Shown in pieces: positions 8,121 through 14,682 of a stretch of DNA of 29,800 bases (within the stretch, counting starts at the first letter, position 1; the number at the start of each line of letters is the position of its first letter). Position numbers and translations under genes: made by a program. The stretch is from Methylococcaceae bacterium UBA6146 (GTDB taxonomy: Bacteria; Pseudomonadota; Gammaproteobacteria; Methylococcales; Methylomonadaceae). Below the pieces are notes generated by a model. It was not told the origin of the DNA. It searched no databases and saw only the letters and a list, made by a program, of their open reading frames with translations. The DNA lies in NCBI GenBank assembly GCA_002422395.1, contig DIUY01000003.1:1-29800 (forward strand), written 5' to 3'.

Positions 8121-8137
8121 TGCGACAATATGTCACA
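8121..8137. promoter_or_regulatory. Candidate RegA/PrrA binding site
   Basis: TGCGACA-ATA-TGTCACA is an inverted repeat with one mismatch. It resembles the published RegA/PrrA/RegR half-site pattern YGCGRCR facing GNCGC, with GTCAC in place of GTCGC. It is centred about 86 bases upstream of regB and about 43 bases upstream of the predicted start of a plus-strand transcript. Resemblance and location are the only evidence. Confidence 0.45.
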
Positions 8138-8171
8138 TTTTTATTTGCCTTACCGGTTGTTATTATTAACC

Positions 8172-8263
8172 TAACTTTTGGCCTCTCATAGAGGTTGATA
8201 GCTGAAAGTTGCGTTATATCCTTCCTAATACTCTCGAGGCGGTTTCTTAACCGCCTTTTTTTT
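8172..8263 (+). ncRNA. Candidate small RNA between regB and msrA
   Basis: A strong intrinsic terminator (8238-8263) points away from regB and into the end of msrA, and no plus-strand gene precedes it. Upstream is a -10-like TATTAT (8161-8166), which would start a transcript near 8172 of about 90 bases. The transcript could fold into a hairpin CCTCT-CAT-AGAGG (8182-8194) enclosed by AACTTT and AAAGTT, followed by the terminator stem. The -35 region is poor, which would suit an activator bound at the RegA-like palindrome at about -43. Transcription is inferred, not shown. Confidence 0.4.
8238..8263 (+). terminator. Intrinsic terminator, plus strand
   Basis: The 7-bp stem GGCGGTT / AACCGCC with loop TCTT is followed directly by eight T residues (8256-8263). 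The T-run is on the plus strand only, so it does not serve msrA or regB, both on the minus strand. Confidence 0.88.
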
Positions 8264-8278
8264 GCCCGCTGAAAACGT

Positions 8279-8911
8279 CTAATCATAGGCCACCCCTAAA
8301 CCGCCTAGTCCGCAATAGCCGTTAGGTTCTTTGGCAAGGTATTGCTGATGATATTCTTCGGCATAATAAAATTCGCCGGCAGGCATAATTTCAGTTGTGA
8401 TCTGCCCGAAACCCGCCTTGGCCAATTTATTTTGATAATGCCCTTTAGATACTAGTGCGCCATCCAGTTGCTCTTGGCTGTAGGTATAAATGCCTGAACG
8501 GTATTGCGTGCCAATATCATTCCCCTGCCGCATGCCTTGGGTAGGGTTATGCGATTCCCAGAACAGCCGCAATAACGCACTGTACGAAGTTAATGCAGGG
8601 TCATAAAACACCTTGACCACTTCATTGTGGCCCGTCAATCCGGTGCATAGTTCGTCATATGTCGGGTTGGGCGTATAGCCGCCGCTATAGCCGACCGCAG
8701 TGCTGAAAATATGCGGGTGTTGCCAAAATTTTCGCTCAGCGCCCCAAAAACAACCCAGGCCAAATAAGGCTTGCCGGATGTTAGCCGGAAACGGCGGGGC
8801 AAGCGCATTGCCGGTCACAAAATGCCGGCTGGTGATAAGCATCGGGGTGTCCCGTCCTGGCAAAGCTTTGGAAAAATCGGGCAGAACGAGTTTTTTTGCG
8901 GAAAAAATCAT
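8279..8911 (-). CDS. msrA: Peptide methionine sulfoxide reductase MsrA
   Basis: This 210-residue cytoplasmic enzyme reduces the S-epimer of methionine sulfoxide in oxidised proteins, recycled by thioredoxin. The catalytic motif GCFWG is at 53-57 with nucleophile Cys54, followed by AVGYSGG and the substrate-pocket segment TGHNEVVKVFYDP. LFWESHNPTQGMRQGNDIGTQY and YYAEEYHQQYL are also family hallmarks. Cys200 in NGYCGLGG matches a resolving cysteine of the E. coli-type long MsrA (212 residues). The 45-residue N-terminal extension is also like E. coli. No clear ribosome-binding site precedes ATG 8911, and an internal Met (residue 24) is an alternative. It is divergent from hslO, another oxidative-damage gene. 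Confidence 0.95.
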   Translation of the reverse strand: MIFSAKKLVLPDFSKALPGRDTPMLITSRHFVTGNALAPPFPANIRQALFGLGCFWGAERKFWQHPHIFSTAVGYSGGYTPNPTYDELCTGLTGHNEVVKVFYDPALTSYSALLRLFWESHNPTQGMRQGNDIGTQYRSGIYTYSQEQLDGALVSKGHYQNKLAKAGFGQITTEIMPAGEFYYAEEYHQQYLAKEPNGYCGLGGLGVAYD

Positions 8912-8963
8912 AGCGGCTCAGGATTTATAAGGCATCAATCCAAAGGTTACTATGATTCTGCAT

Positions 8964-8969
8964 TATAAT
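8964..8969 (+). promoter_or_regulatory. Candidate -10 box for hslO
   Basis: A perfect TATAAT lies 28 bases before the hslO start codon; GGGAG (8988-8992) provides a ribosome-binding site. No good -35 box was found at 16-18 bases, so an alternative sigma factor or activator may be involved. Confidence 0.35.
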
Positions 8970-8996
8970 AAAGTTTAAACTTTTAACGGGAGCGTT

Positions 8997-9869
8997 ATGA
9001 AAAAGCAAGATTTTTTACGCCGTTTTTTATTTGAAGAGTTAGGTGTGCGCGGTGAATGGGTCAAGTTGACTGATAGCTGGCAAGCCGCAAAACAACATCA
9101 GCAAGGGCCGGAAAATGTGCAACAGCTTTTAGGGCAAGCCATGGCGGCGGTTGCCATGTTGTCAGCGACAATTAAGTTCAACGGCTCGATGATATTGCAG
9201 GCACAGGGGGATGGTGACATTAAAACCTTGGTCGCCCAAGCAACCCATGATAGAAAAATCAGGGGGTTGCTAAGATGTGAGCCACAAGTGGCGAGCGGCT
9301 CGTTGGAAAACATGTTTGGCCAAGGGTGTCTGGTTTTAACCGTCCAGTCATCGGCTAATGCCAATCCCTATCAAGGTATTGTGCCGCTCCAGGGGGAGCA
9401 GTTGGCCACGGCGCTGGAAACTTATTTTGTCCAGTCCGAACAACTTAAAACACGCTTATGGCTATTTGCCGATCAAACCCATGCTGCCGGTTTGTTATTG
9501 CAGGAATTGCCTACCCAGCAACACTATCAGGCGGATTGGGAGCGTATTGAGATGTTGGCCAGCACTGTCACCCGGCATGAATTGCTGACATTAGATTGCG
9601 AAAATTTGCTATACCGCTTATTTAATGAAGAAAAAGTGCGGCTATTTAATGCTGAAACGGTCGCTTTTGAATGCTCCTGCTCACGTCCAAAAATAGTGCG
9701 GACTTTACGGGCTATGGGTAGGGATGAGCTACAAGACATACTGCGGGAGCGTGATACGGTTGAAGTGGGTTGCGAATTCTGCGGCGCATTTTATGTTTTT
9801 GATAAAATCGATGTGGAAACACTGTTGTCCGAAGAAGGCGTGAACAATGACTCGCAAACCCGGCATTAA
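8997..9869 (+). CDS. hslO: Hsp33 redox-regulated chaperone
   Basis: This 290-residue cytoplasmic holdase is activated by oxidants together with heat. The N-terminal domain carries QLLGQAMAAVAMLSATIKFNGS. The C-terminal zinc switch has Cys226-x-Cys228 (CSCSRPK) and Cys259-x2-Cys262 (CEFCGAFY); the 33-residue spacing between pairs equals that of E. coli Hsp33 (232 to 265). All four zinc ligands are present, so the switch should work. GGGAG lies five bases before the ATG. Its last 23 bases overlap the start of the next gene. The divergent msrA fits a shared role in coping with oxidative protein damage. Confidence 0.95.
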   Translation: MKKQDFLRRFLFEELGVRGEWVKLTDSWQAAKQHQQGPENVQQLLGQAMAAVAMLSATIKFNGSMILQAQGDGDIKTLVAQATHDRKIRGLLRCEPQVASGSLENMFGQGCLVLTVQSSANANPYQGIVPLQGEQLATALETYFVQSEQLKTRLWLFADQTHAAGLLLQELPTQQHYQADWERIEMLASTVTRHELLTLDCENLLYRLFNEEKVRLFNAETVAFECSCSRPKIVRTLRAMGRDELQDILRERDTVEVGCEFCGAFYVFDKIDVETLLSEEGVNNDSQTRH

Positions 9870-10614
9870 TAAAAAATTGCGGGTGCTGGGCATACTGGCG
9901 CTCATCACCACGTTATCAGGCTGCATGTACTGGTTACGGGCCTACCAGGTGTATCTGCAAATGAACGAGTTCGACCGCTACTTTAACGTGGTGGTCGCCG
10001 ATGATTTTACGTTGCAATTTAAAGAACCTGTCCTTTACAGCAGTGATTTTGTCGAGTTATCCAAACTGTACCCTAGTGAGGACAATCTTGTCACCAGCGG
10101 ACGAAGCTGGCGGTACTGGTTCCGTAAAGTGGACAGCCATAAAAAAATTATCGTGCCCGAAGTGAAATTTTATGCGGATTTAAACTTCAATAATGAAAAA
10201 CGCCTGACGGCTTGGTCATTTTCACCGTTATTTTTACAAATAGCCCCGCCTAAATTTTTAGAGGTTTCCTTGCGTTCCATTGCCGGGGCCTCCATTGACA
10301 AAGACAAAAGGCAGCTTAAAGCCAACAGCGAATTGCCGTCTACAATAACGGCGGCCTTACCCAAAAAAGCCGCAGTCTTAGCGCAATTGGGCGCACCTTT
10401 GGAAATCAAGGATGAGCTGGGGCAAGAAATCTATATTTACCATTTTTTGCTGGAAACCCATCACATTGAAGAAGGGTATGAAGCGAACGCCTTAAATGAA
10501 GTCAAACTTAGTTTTGATAAAAAAAATCAGGAATTATTTAACATGGCCGGCAATTTTGCGGGCCTTAAAGTGTCCATTGATTACCGGAAGTTCCTTGATA
10601 AAGCGATTTTTTAG
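9847..10614 (+). CDS. Putative lipoprotein of unknown function, coupled to hslO
   Basis: I do not recognise a family for this 255-residue protein. It has a basic start (TRKPGINKKLR), a hydrophobic core and a lipobox LSGC with the acylated Cys at 26, so it is probably an exported lipoprotein. The mature part alternates predicted strands with few cysteines, contains the aromatic motif RSWRYWFRK, and has a C-terminal half with AVLAQLGAPLEIKDELGQEIYIYHF, which vaguely recalls the SmpA/BamE pattern (short helix, G-x-P, then beta strands) but is too weak to name. The reading frame starts 23 bases inside hslO with AAGG upstream, so the two are co-translated. No sign of decay is seen. Confidence 0.72.
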   Translation: MTRKPGINKKLRVLGILALITTLSGCMYWLRAYQVYLQMNEFDRYFNVVVADDFTLQFKEPVLYSSDFVELSKLYPSEDNLVTSGRSWRYWFRKVDSHKKIIVPEVKFYADLNFNNEKRLTAWSFSPLFLQIAPPKFLEVSLRSIAGASIDKDKRQLKANSELPSTITAALPKKAAVLAQLGAPLEIKDELGQEIYIYHFLLETHHIEEGYEANALNEVKLSFDKKNQELFNMAGNFAGLKVSIDYRKFLDKAIF

Positions 10615-10786
10615 CATGGCATTCATCGGAAAGCTTTATAATACATTCAGATAGGCGCTGGTTTTTCGAAGCGAATCTCAATGTGGCTTTAGTTTTTGGC
10701 CATTCACTTTTTATTCATAAAAAACAATTTAGACTGCATCCAGCAAACAGTCGAACACAACAACACATAAATCAGAGGTAACTCAT

Positions 10787-11182
10787 ATGAAAAAATTAGC
10801 AACTAACATCGTTTTGGTAGGCGGCATCTTACTGACTGGCTGTGCCAGTCAAACCGGATGGACACCCACGGTTGACTCTTATAATGATCCAAATGCTTAC
10901 CGTATTAATCAGGATATGGCTGAGTGTAAACAGCTTGCCGCGCAGGCTTCCGGCGGCACGGTGAAAGAAACTGCGATTGGTGCTGGTGTTGGCGGCTTAG
11001 TGGGCGCGGCAGGTGGTGCGGTAGTCGGCGCATTCACAGGAAACCCAGGGGCAGGTGCTGCCATAGGTGCTGCGGCAGGCGGTTTGGGCGGTGCGGCTAA
11101 ACAAGGGTTCAGCGCCGAAGACCGGTATAAAAATGCTTATAACAGCTGCATGAGCCAACGTGGGCATCGGGTTGTCCGGTAA
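10787..11182 (+). CDS. Glycine-zipper lipoprotein
   Basis: This 131-residue protein has a clear lipoprotein signal, MKKLATNIVLVGGILLTGC, with Cys19 as the lipidated residue. The centre (about 64-105) is a Gly/Ala-rich membrane-like stretch of small-residue repeats (GAGVGGLVGAAGGAVVGAF, then GAGAAIGAAAGGLGGAA), which is the glycine-zipper pattern found in envelope proteins such as the Rick-17kDa/SlyB type. Two Cys outside the zipper (in AECKQL and NSCMSQRG) may form a disulfide. AGAGG lies upstream of the ATG. It stands alone, with 172 bases before it and about 400 bases without a gene after it. A role in envelope stability is an inference from the family. Confidence 0.82.
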   Translation: MKKLATNIVLVGGILLTGCASQTGWTPTVDSYNDPNAYRINQDMAECKQLAAQASGGTVKETAIGAGVGGLVGAAGGAVVGAFTGNPGAGAAIGAAAGGLGGAAKQGFSAEDRYKNAYNSCMSQRGHRVVR

Positions 11183-11580
11183 TTAGTCGTTATTGGTGAT
11201 TTTTTAATAGGGTGGGGGAGGCTGGATACGGATTTTCAAGTGTTAATTGATGTTTTGTAGCCCCTCCGCCAGAATGCCGTCCTTTACTTGCGGCGTCGGC
11301 TCAGAGTGCGACACTGCTAGACTGAGTTGGTGCTGGGTGACGCCCCAGAGTGCCGAAGCAGAGTCACTGAGGGGGCGTATGAAAAATCATTACCGGTTTC
11401 AGGGGCTATCGGCATCGGTTCGCCGATGGTTTGGCCGATTTTTGTACGCAACACCTATTCCGTTGATTAAATTAAAAAAGCCCGCTATCCATGGGGCATT
11501 GGATGATATAAGAAAAATGTGCCTGTACTTTGTAAACTCGCGGTCTTGCCGCTAAAAACGATTATTTAGGCGTGGCCTTT
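11183..11580. repeat. Intergenic stretch with a GC-rich structured repeat element
   Basis: No credible gene is seen in these 398 bases; a 102-codon open frame here has Ser/Arg/Cys-rich composition and no family features. The part 11258-11378 is GC-rich. Its ends can pair (GCCCCTC at 11260-11266 against GAGGGGGC at 11369-11376). It contains GCCGTCCTTTACTTGCGGC (11276-11294) and CAGAGTGCCGA (11346-11356), and each recurs in other intergenic elements of this window: the first in near-identical form in the 29660-29704 element and the second exactly at 16696-16706 on the other strand. A short hairpin GCGG-TCTTG-CCGC lies near the zur end. Confidence 0.5.
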
Positions 11581-12063
11581 TCAAGCCTTCGGTGGCGTCG
11601 CACATGTCCGGCAAATACCGTGAATTTCTATAGCCTTGCTGTGGGCTACGAAGCTTGCTTGCTTAAGCTCATCCGATAAGGCCAGCATGACGTTCGTGGC
11701 TGTCCGCTCTTCCACTTCGTGGCAATATTTGCAAATTAGCAGCAATTGCTCATGCTGGTGTTCCGAACAGCGGCATCCAATAAAAGCGTTAAGGCTTTCG
11801 ATGCGGTGAATAAGGCCTTGGGCGATTAAAAAATCTAGGGCACGGTAAACGGTTGCGGGCTTGGCCGCATTTTTTAGGGGTTTGAGGCGCTCTAGCAGCT
11901 CATAAGCCTTGACTGCTTTATGGTTTTCCCAAATTAATGCCAGCACCTGATGCCGGATTAACGTCAATTGCACACCACGTTTTAGGCACAAATGTTCGGC
12001 TATTGTTAAGGCGTGGTTGACGCATTTTTGATGGTCGTGTTCGGCATGAGTGGATATGGGCAT
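11581..12063 (-). CDS. zur: Zur-type Fur-family zinc uptake regulator
   Basis: This 160-residue repressor has an N-terminal winged helix (about 25-90) and a C-terminal dimerisation/metal domain. The recognition region reads KPATVYRALDFLIAQGLIHRIES, very close to the Zur pattern (PPTVYRALDFLLEQGFVHKVES in E. coli) and unlike Fur itself. The structural zinc site is formed by two CxxC pairs, CKYC and CRTC, the latter in EIHGICRTC, which is also Zur-like. Extra His/Cys at the N-terminus (HAEHDHQKC) and in CRCSEHQHEQ could add metal ligands. In the family, zinc-bound protein represses znuABC and zinc-free ribosomal protein paralogues; none of those lies here. No strong ribosome site precedes ATG 12063. 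Confidence 0.88.
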   Translation of the reverse strand: MPISTHAEHDHQKCVNHALTIAEHLCLKRGVQLTLIRHQVLALIWENHKAVKAYELLERLKPLKNAAKPATVYRALDFLIAQGLIHRIESLNAFIGCRCSEHQHEQLLLICKYCHEVEERTATNVMLALSDELKQASFVAHSKAIEIHGICRTCATPPKA

Positions 12064-12161
12064 GATAAAAAAGCAGATTTATTGCTTAACGCTGGTTTGG
12101 GGCGCTGATGTTGTTTTATAAGATGATGAGGGCGCATCAATAATTAAATCAATCTGGGATT

Positions 12162-12551
12162 TCAATTGCCTGATTGCTTTTCGGACACTTCAAAAAATTC
12201 TTTTTGAACTATGCCTTGGGCAACCGCTAAGTCCCATAGTGTTGTCGCAGTCCTTTCATCATGGCAGAAAGCGACGCCAATTCCTGCCGGAAACACGCTC
12301 TGGCCAGCTGCTTCGACATAAACAATTTCACATTTAAGATCAACAGTTTCATCGTTAATTTTAATGTTGAGGCCAGCAATTTTGTTGGTGTCTGTTGCGG
12401 TCAGATTAGGTTCGGGCATAATCAAAAATGCCCCGCTTAAGCTGATGTTGGAAACTTTTCCGGCATATCCCTTACCATCCAGAGTAAGCTGATAGTCAGC
12501 ATTAATCGGTATGCGGGCATGGCGGCGTCGGTTTTTGGCTGAAGTTGTCAT
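12162..12551 (-). CDS. PilZ-domain protein, probable c-di-GMP receptor
   Basis: This 129-residue protein is essentially a single PilZ domain. The N-terminal arginine motif RRRHARIPI (8-16) and the NISLSGAFLI stretch (37-46) match the RxxxR and (D/N)xSxxG signatures that wrap around cyclic di-GMP, so ligand binding is plausible. The rest forms a six-stranded barrel pattern, ending with a helix WDLAVAQGIVQKEFFEV. There is no other domain, so it would act as an adaptor on an unknown target, such as motility, pili or polysaccharide synthesis. It lies 98 bases beyond the zur start on the same strand and may be transcribed upstream of it. The output pathway cannot be read from this locus. Confidence 0.85.
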   Translation of the reverse strand: MTTSAKNRRRHARIPINADYQLTLDGKGYAGKVSNISLSGAFLIMPEPNLTATDTNKIAGLNIKINDETVDLKCEIVYVEAAGQSVFPAGIGVAFCHDERTATTLWDLAVAQGIVQKEFFEVSEKQSGN

Positions 12552-12704
12552 ATTTCTAAGTTGGCAATAAAATTGAATGATTTATGATTTTGCCATAACA
12601 AGCACGGCATGGGAAATAACGATAAAGCTTTTTATAAAGAATCCGACGGTTTTTCCGATTCTCTTATCTCTAAACGGGACGCTGAACGGTGGGGAGGGGG
12701 GGGA

Positions 12705-12725
12705 CGGAAGCCAAAAAGGCTTCCG
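12705..12725 (-). terminator. Hairpin at the 3' end of the phoD-like gene
   Basis: CGGAAGCC-AAAAA-GGCTTCCG is a perfect 8-bp stem starting 13 bases past the phoD stop on the minus strand. It is followed on that strand by a C-run (G-run at 12691-12703 on the plus strand) and not by a T-run, so it may stabilise the 3' end more than terminate intrinsically. Confidence 0.45.
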
Positions 12726-12737
12726 CTGGGCGGCGGT

Positions 12738-14486
12738 TTAAGATTGCGGGATGATGTGCAACTGGTTGATAACTTGAGGTTTACGGCTGACGACTTCGGG
12801 GGCATTGTCCTTAATGTCTTGCTCAGAATAAGGCGTTATGCCGTAAGTTGTAATTTTTAGGGCATGGTTGTCCGGGCGGATGTCGAACCGGGTCCAACCA
12901 AAAGAAAACACCGCAATATTAGCGCCTTTGAGCAATTTGGCATTAATCAGGCTGTTGTCACCTAACCCTAGAGGCGTATAGCCCAATTGGGTAAGTTGTC
13001 CGTTAATGAAGCCTTCCATCGCGGCATTCCGTATACCCATAGGCAGGGCATTAAAGTCCGCCACATTATTGACGCCAACCGCAGCGAATAACTGGGCTAA
13101 TAACAGGTCGCCATTGGGCATAGCCGATAGCAAGCCGATGACACTGTCACCGAATCCAGGATAAAAGGCGACAGAGCCGGTGCTGATTTCAAAAGCCGAA
13201 GTTTTTATTTGTGGCGCTGCCAAGGGGTTGCCCACTGTCAGGATGGCATTAAGCACATCTTCACGGCGTTGGTAGGTCAAGTCGTTGACGAGTGTGCCGT
13301 GAATGTCAGCGGTGACAAAAACGACATTTTTGATGCTATTTTCGTCAATAAAACGCAGCAATTCGGAACGCTCGGAAGCATAGCCTTCAAAACGGTCAGA
13401 AGCGGCCAGAACCCCCAGATTTTGGATAGGTTCGGGCACCATCACAAATTTCCAGATAACGTTATCGTTTTGCGCGGCCAGCAAATCGGCTTTGAGCCGG
13501 TTCAATTGCGTTTTGCCCAGCATCGTGCGGGTGGTTGCTTTACCCGCATCAAATGATTCGGCAACAAAAGCGCCGATTTGTGCCGGGCTGGTAATATCAG
13601 TCACATCGGGTAACCCTTGGTCACGGAATGACCGGGCATCCAGCATGTAAACGGCGGCCGTTGAGCCATAGCGTTGGGTGCGGTAAAGGTCCGGGCGGCC
13701 ATCGGTCAGGCTGTCGCCTGCGAACGGGTAACGTTTGTCAGCTATTGCATTATATTGGATAAACGCTTGTAACCCATTGTTATATAAAGTAGTTTGGTTT
13801 ATTAGTCCGGCTGTTTCGCCAAACCGTCCGTCACTTGCCGCAGGGGCGCCGCCAGCAAAGTCATTGATGACTTCATGGTCGTCAATCATCGAAAAAGTCG
13901 AGACATTGCGTTGCAGGCTGGCAAACGCATTGAGGCCGTCATGTCTTGTATAGACTTCTTTATGTTTAAGCTGATAATCCTTTAAGGTCTTGGCTTGTCC
14001 AGTGACTGCCGGACTTGAATAATCGGCATAAATGGTGTCGCCTAGCTTGACGAAGAAGTCCAGTTTTGTTGACGGGACATTTTTAATGGCGGGGTAGGGC
14101 GCCAGTTCACCGCGCCAATCGCCGGTCACGCCAAAGCTCACTGCCGGGGTGTTGCCTTCGGTGGCGGCTGTTTTGAATGAGCCGTCACGGACGACACCAT
14201 CGGGGCTAGTCACGGTGTAAGTGTAAAGTTTGCCGGCCGTCAGGTTATTGACCGTAAGCTTAGCGGGTATGCGGGGGTTGATGACGGGCACTGATTGCTC
14301 GAAAACGACCGTACCAGCATCTTTGACTTGAAAAGAGACATTGCCCGTTAATCGGCTACGGGCCCACAATATTGTCGATGTTTGCGAAGTGTCGCCGCTG
14401 GCAATGCCGTTTGGTAATCCCGCCAAGGCAGGTTGGATAAGTGACACAGTTAATCCTAAACCTGCAAGAATTTTATTAAATGACAT
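12738..14486 (-). CDS. phoD: PhoD-family alkaline phosphatase / phosphodiesterase
   Basis: This 582-residue exported enzyme should release phosphate from organic esters using Ca/Fe. It has a Sec-type signal peptide cleaved near QPALA-G (residue 22), an N-terminal fibronectin-like PhoD domain (about 23-110, GIASGDTSQTSTILWARS), then a metallophosphatase core with GDWRGE, VKLGDTIYADYSS, MIDDHEVINDF and FVTADIHG. Most PhoD proteins use a Tat signal (RRxFL); this one has no twin arginine. The C-terminal 200 residues hold an insertion (SAMPNGDLLLAQLFAAVGV region) unusual for short PhoDs. A candidate Pho box lies 50-70 bases upstream, suggesting phosphate-starvation control. It is divergent from the pyruvate kinase-like gene. 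Confidence 0.85.
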   Translation of the reverse strand: MSFNKILAGLGLTVSLIQPALAGLPNGIASGDTSQTSTILWARSRLTGNVSFQVKDAGTVVFEQSVPVINPRIPAKLTVNNLTAGKLYTYTVTSPDGVVRDGSFKTAATEGNTPAVSFGVTGDWRGELAPYPAIKNVPSTKLDFFVKLGDTIYADYSSPAVTGQAKTLKDYQLKHKEVYTRHDGLNAFASLQRNVSTFSMIDDHEVINDFAGGAPAASDGRFGETAGLINQTTLYNNGLQAFIQYNAIADKRYPFAGDSLTDGRPDLYRTQRYGSTAAVYMLDARSFRDQGLPDVTDITSPAQIGAFVAESFDAGKATTRTMLGKTQLNRLKADLLAAQNDNVIWKFVMVPEPIQNLGVLAASDRFEGYASERSELLRFIDENSIKNVVFVTADIHGTLVNDLTYQRREDVLNAILTVGNPLAAPQIKTSAFEISTGSVAFYPGFGDSVIGLLSAMPNGDLLLAQLFAAVGVNNVADFNALPMGIRNAAMEGFINGQLTQLGYTPLGLGDNSLINAKLLKGANIAVFSFGWTRFDIRPDNHALKITTYGITPYSEQDIKDNAPEVVSRKPQVINQLHIIPQS

Positions 14487-14537
14487 GGTTTTGATTTCCG
14501 TTGAATATTAAAAGAGTAAACAACATAATGTTGCAAT

Positions 14538-14555
14538 ATGAAGCCATTATGACAA
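14538..14555 (-). promoter_or_regulatory. Candidate Pho box upstream of phoD
   Basis: On the minus strand the site reads TTGTCAT-AATG-GCTTCAT: two 7-base half-sites with a 4-base gap, as in the CTGTCAT-n4-CTGTCAT PhoB pattern. The first half matches at 6 of 7 positions; the second is weak. A -10-like TATGTT (14522-14527) follows at exactly ten bases, the usual PhoB spacing. Confidence 0.4.
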
Positions 14556-14682
14556 AGTTATAATAAGTCGGCCTGACGTGCTATCCGGGGCTTTTAGCCA
14601 TTGCCATGATTAGCGGCTTTTAGAACATTTTAAGTTTCCGAATGTCTATCTACTCTCACCTCCCCCTATTCAAGAGCACTCT

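Noticed and set aside
8083..8286. 67-codon minus-strand frame between msrA and regB
   Set aside because: It runs through the plus-strand terminator stem, overlaps the msrA end, has no ribosome-binding site and shows no family features.
11247..11555. 102-codon plus-strand frame after the glycine-zipper gene
   Set aside because: Composition rich in Ser, Arg and Cys, no ribosome site, and it covers a palindromic repeat element, so it is probably not coding.
12689..12703. G-run that could form a G-quadruplex
   Set aside because: Only one uninterrupted long G-tract with short neighbours is present; formation is possible but nothing else supports a function.
12609..12860. 83-codon plus-strand frame next to the phoD end
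   Set aside because: It overlaps the phoD 3' end on the opposite strand, passes through a G-run and hairpin, and reads as low-complexity sequence.
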